Assembly: GCF_012844345.1 (NCBI RefSeq)
Contig: NZ_CP051625.1
Span: 1,364,001-1,428,000, forward strand
Direction of reading: 5' to 3'
Source: Pseudomonas sp. gcc21
GTDB taxonomy: Bacteria > Pseudomonadota > Gammaproteobacteria > Pseudomonadales > Pseudomonadaceae
DNA: 64,000 bases
Positions 58,362 through 64,000 of this stretch are shown here, piece by piece (the first letter of the stretch is position 1; every line of letters begins with the position of its first letter). The notes below the pieces were generated by a model, which saw only the letters and a program-made list of their open reading frames with translations, made no database searches and was not told where the DNA came from. The translations under genes were made by a program, and so were the position numbers.

Positions 58362-59411
58362 GTGAAACTGGGCGATCTGGCCGTCGGGCACCTGTACAGC
58401 CTGCAGGCTGCACTGAACCGTCTGGGCCAGGACCCACAGCCGTTATTCGCGCGATACGGCGTGACTTCCGAGCTGCTCGCCCAGCCCCAGGCGCGCATCA
58501 GTATTCCGCGATTCATGCGCCTGGGCCATGCGGCCATCCGTCAAAGCGGCAGGCCGGAAATCGGTTTGTTGATGGGTCAGCAGATTCAGATCAGCCATTT
58601 CGGACTGGCTGGCATGGCTGCACAATGCGCGCCATCCATGCATGAAGCTTTCGCCACGCTGGTGCGTTATGAGCGGCTGACCAGCCAGAACTACCGTGGA
58701 CACTCGGGCTTCGCGCCGCCGGCCTTGCAGTTTTATTCCATCAGCCCTTACAACGCCTTCAATCTGTTCGTGGTCGATTCGGCATTGGCCGCCCGCGCAC
58801 AACTGGGTAAACATCTGACGTCCGGCCAAGCCAGAGTGAGAGAAGTACACATCGAATTTCCCGCACCGGCCTATGCCGAAGCATACGAAGCCTGCTTCCA
58901 GTGCCCTGTTCTGTTCGGCCAGTCCGCCAATCAATTATTATGGGATCCTGCCAGCCTCGAACTGCCCCTGGTGCAAAGCGCACCCGCCACATTCGCTCAG
59001 CTGGTCCAACTATGCGAGCGTGAATTGGAGCAACTCGACCGCCATCGGCGCATTCGGGAAAAGGTCGAAGAAATCGTCTCGCCGGAACTTCATCGTCGCC
59101 TGCCCACCCTGTCCGAAGTAGCAGAACAGCTGGGCATGCCAACCTGGACGTTACGCAGACGGCTACAGGCAGAGGCCGGCACGCGGTTCCAGGATATCGT
59201 CAACGAAACGCGGCGTGATCTGGCGGTCACTTATATCAGGGACACTGATCTAGCATTGGGGGAGATTGCCTTCCTGCTGGGGTTTTCATCCCAGGGGGCA
59301 TTTCAGAGGGGGTTCAGAAAATGGACGGGACAACCGCCCGGGGCTTTCCGACGCCAGTACCGACATACCCTGGCGGCGGAAAATACTGAACATCGGCGTA
59401 GTGAACCTTAG
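58362..59411 (+). CDS. AraC-family regulator (OruR/OxyS-like arrangement)
   Basis: A 349-residue transcription factor. The N-terminal domain (about 20-200) is of the arabinose-binding-like type found in OruR and related Pseudomonas regulators. Two HTH motifs lie near the C-terminus: TLSEVAEQLGMPTWTLRRRLQ (about 257-277) and LGEIAFLLGFSSQGAFQRGFRKWTG (about 304-328), which end in PPGAFRRQYR. The start is a GTG at 58362 with AAGGA 7 bases upstream. Divergent from fadH, so it may control fatty-acid or alcohol use; the ligand is not known. Confidence 0.91.
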   Translation: MKLGDLAVGHLYSLQAALNRLGQDPQPLFARYGVTSELLAQPQARISIPRFMRLGHAAIRQSGRPEIGLLMGQQIQISHFGLAGMAAQCAPSMHEAFATLVRYERLTSQNYRGHSGFAPPALQFYSISPYNAFNLFVVDSALAARAQLGKHLTSGQARVREVHIEFPAPAYAEAYEACFQCPVLFGQSANQLLWDPASLELPLVQSAPATFAQLVQLCERELEQLDRHRRIREKVEEIVSPELHRRLPTLSEVAEQLGMPTWTLRRRLQAEAGTRFQDIVNETRRDLAVTYIRDTDLALGEIAFLLGFSSQGAFQRGFRKWTGQPPGAFRRQYRHTLAAENTEHRRSEP

Positions 59412-59467
59412 CCGGTATTGCGGGAGATAACAGACGTGCACTGCTGTTCCAACATAAAATGCCGAAC

Positions 59468-59548
59468 TTACATTTCTTCGGCGTCTTCTACTTCCTGATC
59501 CCATTCCTGCGCATGCTGCTCAATCAACTCTTCGTAATAGTCATTCAT
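59468..59548 (-). CDS. 26-residue acidic small protein
   Basis: A short frame too small for usual ORF calling. It has an ATG at 59548 preceded by GAGG at 7 bases, within AAAGAGGCC. The product begins MNDYYEELIEQHAQEW and ends EVEDAEEM, rich in Glu and Asp, and could form one amphipathic helix. No TM segment. It stands alone between the AraC gene and the 404-residue membrane-protein gene; codons and the strong ribosome site favour a real gene, but function is unknown and conservation would decide. Confidence 0.5.
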   Translation of the reverse strand: MNDYYEELIEQHAQEWDQEVEDAEEM

Positions 59549-59645
59549 ATCCCGGCCTCTTTATCTCATCTTTTGGTTTTCTCATGCTTCGGACTTCAAA
59601 CTAATGTCCTTGCATTACAGTGAGATGAAAGCGCTTACGAAAAGT

Positions 59646-60860
59646 TCAGGCGAGGTTGTGAGCCAAAGGATCCGGCTGCGACCGGGGCCGTGTTTTGCGC
59701 ACGTCCAGCTGAGCCCCCCAGAAGCGCCAGTGATCGAGAATATGAAACTGTCGTTTCGAGCGGGTTTGCTCATCCAGCTCGCCCACGCCTTGCCAGTATG
59801 AGTGCGTTGCCGCCGCAAAAGCAGCATGCAATTGCGCTTGAAGCTGATCGCGAATGGACTCCCTGAAACTCACCAGTTCATCGCGCAGCTGACGCGCCTG
59901 CTCGTCACGCAGCACCGCTTCCTCCGCCTTCAACAGGGCGAAATCGGTGATCACGATGGTGCCTGCTGCCGTGGCAAAGGCAATGCTGCCAGCTATCAGC
60001 GCACCGGGGCCCGAGGGCGCGGCGACCGCCGCAGCACTGCCGCCAATGGAAATCGCACCGGCCATGCGCGGTGCCAGACGCGCGGCAAAACCGGCTATTA
60101 CCTGCCGCGCTGCCTGAACACTGCCAAGACGCATCAGCCTCGGCAGAAGCGCATGCCGCGCCAGCAATGCAAAGGAACCCACCCCGGCAACAACGGAGGC
60201 CTGACTACTGATCTTCCAGCGTTGGAGATCCCCGGCGCTGGCGCCAAAAGCGCGATCCATTGCGCTGTTTACGTCTATCACCCGCTCGGTATCAATCTTC
60301 GGTTCGGCCAGCTTCACCTGCCGGTCGGTATAGCGCTCAACAAGTCCTGCCCGAAGCGCCCTGCTCTTCTCCCCGATGAGACCGTGTAGCTGCTCGGTCA
60401 GCGCGCGATCGAACTCAGCCAGCCGCTGCTCGAATCCACTCTCAACCAGCAGCCGGTTTTCCAGCCGTTCACGCAGCGCAGCATCCAGGTCGCCACTGAC
60501 GGCGTAGTACAACCGGGTGTATGAACCGGGCATGGAGTAATACCAGTCCATATAACCGGGCACAGCATCGAGCGCCAAAGCGAAGGTGTCATCCAGCCAC
60601 TGATCGACCCAGGCATCCATCTGTCGCTGCAGAGACTGTTGATGCTGCATGCCCAGACGCTGGAGATCGGCATTGAACGCGTCGAGCGTTTTACCATCGA
60701 GCATCAATGTCTGGTCATCTACCAGCACGGCGAAGATCCGGTTATCAGCCCACTTCTGCGCGAGCAGCCGATACCCCGCACCCAGACCCAGCAACACAAC
60801 ACAAACAGCCGCTGTGGCGATGCATAACAAGACAAGGCGTCGAGGGGGGTTACTGCTCAT
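59646..60860 (-). CDS. Hypothetical membrane-anchored protein (operon gene 2)
   Basis: A 404-residue protein I do not recognise. One TM helix at about 10-30 is followed by a helical, probably periplasmic region with many charged residues (about 35-210), a Gly/Ala-rich hydrophobic stretch with two or more helices (about 220-305, including GGSAAAVAAPSGPGALIAG), and a soluble helical C-terminus. GGAGG precedes the ATG at 60860. The gene overlaps its upstream neighbour by 4 bp (ATGA), so the two products probably work together. Confidence 0.78.
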   Translation of the reverse strand: MSSNPPRRLVLLCIATAAVCVVLLGLGAGYRLLAQKWADNRIFAVLVDDQTLMLDGKTLDAFNADLQRLGMQHQQSLQRQMDAWVDQWLDDTFALALDAVPGYMDWYYSMPGSYTRLYYAVSGDLDAALRERLENRLLVESGFEQRLAEFDRALTEQLHGLIGEKSRALRAGLVERYTDRQVKLAEPKIDTERVIDVNSAMDRAFGASAGDLQRWKISSQASVVAGVGSFALLARHALLPRLMRLGSVQAARQVIAGFAARLAPRMAGAISIGGSAAAVAAPSGPGALIAGSIAFATAAGTIVITDFALLKAEEAVLRDEQARQLRDELVSFRESIRDQLQAQLHAAFAAATHSYWQGVGELDEQTRSKRQFHILDHWRFWGAQLDVRKTRPRSQPDPLAHNLA

Positions 60861-61645
60861 GCCGCCTCCTTCCACGATGGCTGTATTCGCTGATCGAGCA
60901 ATGCATCCAGACCCACCAGCAGGCGCACGTATGCCCAAATGAAGGCGCTACCGCTTAATAGCAATAGCGACCAGCCCACCAGCGCCAGCCAGCCATTGCG
61001 CTCGGCTCCACCCAATCCGTTCTGCAGCGCCCAGTGCAGCGTCAGATCCAGCATCATGTATGACCGCTCCAGAACACGCAGGCCTGTCAGCTCGCTGGCG
61101 GACGGCTGCAGGTATTCAAGCATGACCAGCTCCCAACTCAAGCCACGCAGATCCGTTTGGCCCTGGTTCAGCGTTACCATGAGATAGAGTGCAGTCAACA
61201 CGCCTACCGCCAGCGGCACGCTGAACCGCCGAACCAGCGCCGGTAAAGCCTGCGGCGCAACATGCTCACGCATACGCCTGTTCAACATGCGCGAGAACCA
61301 GGCAAGCAAGGGCAGGCCAAGCGCAAGAACAGCCCATAGCGCAGCATCTGAATACTGCAATTTGATCAGCATGAACAGACTCAACAGCGCGCCAATCAGC
61401 ACATGCCAGGCCGCCATGAGCGCGCCGCCGCGCAGCAACCGATGCCACGGCGATTCGGCGCGCAGATATTGATCCAGCCAGACGCGTCGCCGCATCCGTG
61501 CAGCCTCAAAGCCGCCAGTGAAGATCAGCGCCGTACAGACTATCCAGAGCGGCAACATGGACCAGCCCCGCAGTGGAGCGGGCAGCAGGCTCCAACCCCA
61601 CACCAGCAGGAACATGCTTGCACTGAAGATTAGCTGTCGCTGCAC
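60857..61645 (-). CDS. Hypothetical polytopic membrane protein (operon gene 1)
   Basis: A 262-residue inner-membrane protein with about seven hydrophobic segments (for example FSASMFLLVWGWSLLP, LPLWIVCTALIFTGGFEAA, ALWAVLALGLPLLAWF, FSVPLAVGVLTALYLMV, WLALVGWSLLLLSGSAFIW). The start chosen is GTG at 61645, with AGGA about 6 bases upstream; an ATG at 61615 is the alternative. No recognisable family motif. It overlaps the partner gene by 4 bp and is divergent from the formate dehydrogenase-like gene, 284 bp away. The gap has no obvious palindrome. Confidence 0.72.
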   Translation of the reverse strand: MQRQLIFSASMFLLVWGWSLLPAPLRGWSMLPLWIVCTALIFTGGFEAARMRRRVWLDQYLRAESPWHRLLRGGALMAAWHVLIGALLSLFMLIKLQYSDAALWAVLALGLPLLAWFSRMLNRRMREHVAPQALPALVRRFSVPLAVGVLTALYLMVTLNQGQTDLRGLSWELVMLEYLQPSASELTGLRVLERSYMMLDLTLHWALQNGLGGAERNGWLALVGWSLLLLSGSAFIWAYVRLLVGLDALLDQRIQPSWKEAA

Positions 61646-61929
61646 TGAAAGTCCTGCGGTCGAACCGGAAGGCCATGAGTGTACCCCATGACACGCCGGC
61701 CTCTTTTCCTGAACGATTCCAGCCGACGTCAGTCCCACTTTCAAGCGCTACCAGCGCGTCGAAATGACATAGCAGGCCATGGGCTCGCTCGCCTGGCTGG
61801 AGTTGATCATCTGCATGACAAGGACGCACTGACGGGGCAAACGTCATCTGCCGGCTGCGCGCAGTCTCGCGCGTGACAGCAAGCGCAGTTACCGAGCGAA
61901 TCCAGGCCGCCAATAACAAAGGTGTCCTG

Positions 61930-64000
61930 ATGAATAAGGTTGCAGACTGCACCATCTTCTTTGACGGCAAACCACTGACTGGCGAGGCCGATCAACCGCT
62001 GGTCGACTTCCTCGCCGGTCACGGTATCGATCTTCCCCACGTCTGCTATCACCGGTCGCTCGGCGCACTGCAGACTTGCGACGTCTGCTGGGTCGAGATA
62101 GACGGCGCGCTGCAGCGAGGCTGTGCGGTGACCTCGAAAGACGGCCTGATTATCAACAGCGAGACCGAGCGGGCCGGCGCTGCACGGCATGAGGGGATGG
62201 ATCGACTGCTCGGCAAGCATGAGCTGTATTGCACGCTGTGCGAACACAACACCGGCGATTGCACACTGCATAACACTTTCGCCGACATGAAGATGCCGAT
62301 CCAGCGTTACGAGTTCAAACGCAAGCCCTATGAGAAGGACGAATCCAACCCCTTTTACACCTACGATCCAGACCAATGCATCCTTTGCGGTCGCTGCGTC
62401 GAGGCGTGCCAGAACGTCGAAGTCAACGAGACCCTAAGCATCGATTACAACATGGAGCACCCGCGCGTGCTCTGGGATGGAGGCCAGTCCATCGATCATT
62501 CCAGCTGCGTCAGTTGTGGCCACTGCGTCACCGTCTGCCCATGCAATGCGCTAATGGAAAAGTCGATGCAGCCTGACGCGGGCCCCTTCACTGCGCTGCC
62601 GCAGACACTCAAACGTCCGCTGATCGATATCGTCAAGAAAATTGAACACACCATCGGTGCGCCGCCCATCACGGCTGTGTCCAATATGGATATGTATTGG
62701 CGGCAACCCGAAATCAAGCGCACCAAAACTGTTTGTACCTATTGCGGTGTGGGTTGTTCGTTCGAAATGTGGACCCGCGACCGACATATCCTCAAGGTGC
62801 AGCCGGTGGTCGATGCGCCGGCGAACGGCATTTCCACCTGCGTCAAAGGCAAGTTTGCCTGGGACTTCGTTAACAGCGAAAAGCGCCTGACTACGCCCTT
62901 GATCCGAGAAAACGGCCAATTTCGCGAGGCCAGCTGGGACGAGGCGCTGGACCTGGTCGCTACTCGCCTGATGAAAGATCGCGACCGCTACGGACCCAAT
63001 GCCATCGGATTCATCGGGTCGAGCAAAGCCAGTAACGAGGAGGCCTACCTCACGCAAAAGATCGCGCGGCTGGTCATCGGCACCAACAACGTCGACAACT
63101 CCTCACGTTATTGCCAGAACCCGGCGACCAAAGGCCTGTTCCGCACCGTCGGTTACGGTGGCGATTCCGGCACGATAGAAGATATCGAAAAGGCCGAGCT
63201 GGTCGTACTGGTCGGCAGCAATCTGGCCGAGAACCATCCGGTGATTGCCTCCAAGGTCAAGGCAGCGAAGAAGCTACGCGGGCAGAAGCTGGTCGTGGTC
63301 GATCCACGCAAACACGAGATGGCCGAACGCGCTGACATATTTCTGCGACCGAAGTTGAGCACCGACATGATCTGGGCATCGGCCATGTCCCGCTACATGT
63401 TCGAACATGGCTACGCCGATCAGGATTTTCTGGATAACAAGGTCAACCAGGTCGAAGAATACCGCAACTCGCTCGAGCCCTTCACCATGCAATACGCCGC
63501 CCAGATGACGGATATCCCCGAGGAAGAATTGATTGCCGCGGCCGAGATGATCGGCCAGGCCAAATCGGTGTGTCTGCTATGGGCCATGGGTATAACCCAG
63601 CACAGCCACGGTGCCGACACCAGTACCGCCCTGTCCAACCTGCTGGTCGTGACCGGCAATTACGGCCGACCCGGCACCGGCGGTTACCCCATGCGCGGGC
63701 ATAACAATGTTCAGGGCGCGAGTGATTTCGGCTGCCTGAAGAACATGTATCCGGGCTATGAAAAGGTCACCGATGACGAGGTGCGCGAGAAGTGGGCGAA
63801 GGCCTGGGGCGTCGACAAGCAGCAGTTATCGCCTGATATCGGCTCGGATAATTTCCTCATGGTCAAGCAAGCTGAAGAGGACAAGATCCGCGCCATGTAC
63901 ATCATCGGCGAAGAGACAGCTTTCTCCGACGCCCATAGCCAGAACGTACACAGCGCCTTCGAGAGTCTGGACTTCATGGTGGTGCAGGACATATTTCTCA
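61930..64000 (+). CDS. Formate dehydrogenase-like molybdoenzyme alpha subunit, 5' part (cut by window edge)
   Basis: At least 690 residues of a large, NuoG-like oxidoreductase. In order: a plant-type [2Fe-2S] domain (Cys39, 50, 53, 65), a His-ligated cluster (His97, Cys101, 104, 111), two [4Fe-4S] ferredoxin repeats (Cys150-160 and 193-203), the molybdopterin-domain [4Fe-4S] (CTYCGVGC 269-276 plus Cys304), then the Mo-bisMGD domains. The active-site segment reads SSRYCQNPATKGL with Cys395, so it is not a selenoenzyme, and the usual next His is Gln396. B. subtilis YrhE/YjgC-type proteins share this, as I recall. AAAGG 8 bases upstream fixes the ATG. Electron partner and chaperone genes are not in the window. 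Confidence 0.88.
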   Translation, partial: MNKVADCTIFFDGKPLTGEADQPLVDFLAGHGIDLPHVCYHRSLGALQTCDVCWVEIDGALQRGCAVTSKDGLIINSETERAGAARHEGMDRLLGKHELYCTLCEHNTGDCTLHNTFADMKMPIQRYEFKRKPYEKDESNPFYTYDPDQCILCGRCVEACQNVEVNETLSIDYNMEHPRVLWDGGQSIDHSSCVSCGHCVTVCPCNALMEKSMQPDAGPFTALPQTLKRPLIDIVKKIEHTIGAPPITAVSNMDMYWRQPEIKRTKTVCTYCGVGCSFEMWTRDRHILKVQPVVDAPANGISTCVKGKFAWDFVNSEKRLTTPLIRENGQFREASWDEALDLVATRLMKDRDRYGPNAIGFIGSSKASNEEAYLTQKIARLVIGTNNVDNSSRYCQNPATKGLFRTVGYGGDSGTIEDIEKAELVVLVGSNLAENHPVIASKVKAAKKLRGQKLVVVDPRKHEMAERADIFLRPKLSTDMIWASAMSRYMFEHGYADQDFLDNKVNQVEEYRNSLEPFTMQYAAQMTDIPEEELIAAAEMIGQAKSVCLLWAMGITQHSHGADTSTALSNLLVVTGNYGRPGTGGYPMRGHNNVQGASDFGCLKNMYPGYEKVTDDEVREKWAKAWGVDKQQLSPDIGSDNFLMVKQAEEDKIRAMYIIGEETAFSDAHSQNVHSAFESLDFMVVQDIFL

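Overview
The window is about 60% GC chromosome from a gammaproteobacterium of the Pseudomonadaceae. The calls pointing there are an OprI-type murein lipoprotein, ThrH, a 1614-residue NAD-dependent glutamate dehydrogenase, an iron-sulfur (APS-type) CysH next to CysB, a rlmL/rmf/pyrD neighbourhood and a MoxR/VWA/BatD operon. Several blocks follow the gene order I remember from P. aeruginosa (oprI to greB; dacB-rlmL-rmf-pyrD; gdhB-MoxR-Bat; pepN to nadK to fadH). I infer a Pseudomonas or Halopseudomonas relative; 16S or marker-gene placement would decide. There are no rRNA or tRNA genes, insertion sequences, prophage or CRISPR array, and almost all of the DNA is coding.

Layout. (1) 1-2258, minus: methylcitrate-cycle operon regulator-prpB-prpC (prpC cut by the window edge), with a promoter and two ATTGT/ACAAT-type palindromes upstream. 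(2) 2497-6395, plus: a 7TM membrane protein with an inactive transglutaminase-like domain, its ATP-grasp partner, and pabB. (3) 6482-12571: thrH, cysH, cysB, a 5'-nucleotidase, a ketopantoate reductase-like gene and a DAHP synthase. (4) 12645-16280: a small GNAT, a GntP-family permease, oprI, and a convergent L,D-transpeptidase with a small unknown gene ahead of it. (5) 16468-20785: tesA divergent from ybbA-ybbP-greB. (6) 20827-26257: a REPIN-like repeat doublet, a glutathionyl-hydroquinone reductase, a DEAD-box helicase, tatD and dacB. (7) 26295-35324: rlmL, rmf with a highly structured leader, pyrD, a DUF2835 gene and gdhB. (8) 35510-42318: six tightly overlapping genes forming a MoxR-DUF58-DUF4381-VWA-VWA/TPR-BatD envelope system. 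(9) 42412-47073: an SDR, then a YCF48 propeller plus MMPL/RND transporter pair. (10) 47288-55904: pepN operon, rhomboid protease, nadK-phosphoesterase pair, a DUF1853 gene and a coiled-coil protein of unknown role. (11) 56105-61645: fadH, an AraC regulator, a 26-codon ORF with a good ribosome site, and a two-gene membrane operon I cannot assign. (12) 61930 to the end: the first two thirds or so of a NuoG-type formate dehydrogenase-like molybdoenzyme.

Most of the window is ordinary core genome. The less explained parts are the MoxR/VWA/BatD operon (one VWA protein has a degenerate metal site), the 7TM/ATP-grasp pair, the YCF48/RND pair, the unassigned operon next to the formate dehydrogenase, the FDH-like enzyme with Cys-Gln where formate dehydrogenases usually have Cys/Sec-His, the 26-residue ORF, and several clean palindromes in short promoter regions. 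No gap longer than 300 bases lacks a gene.
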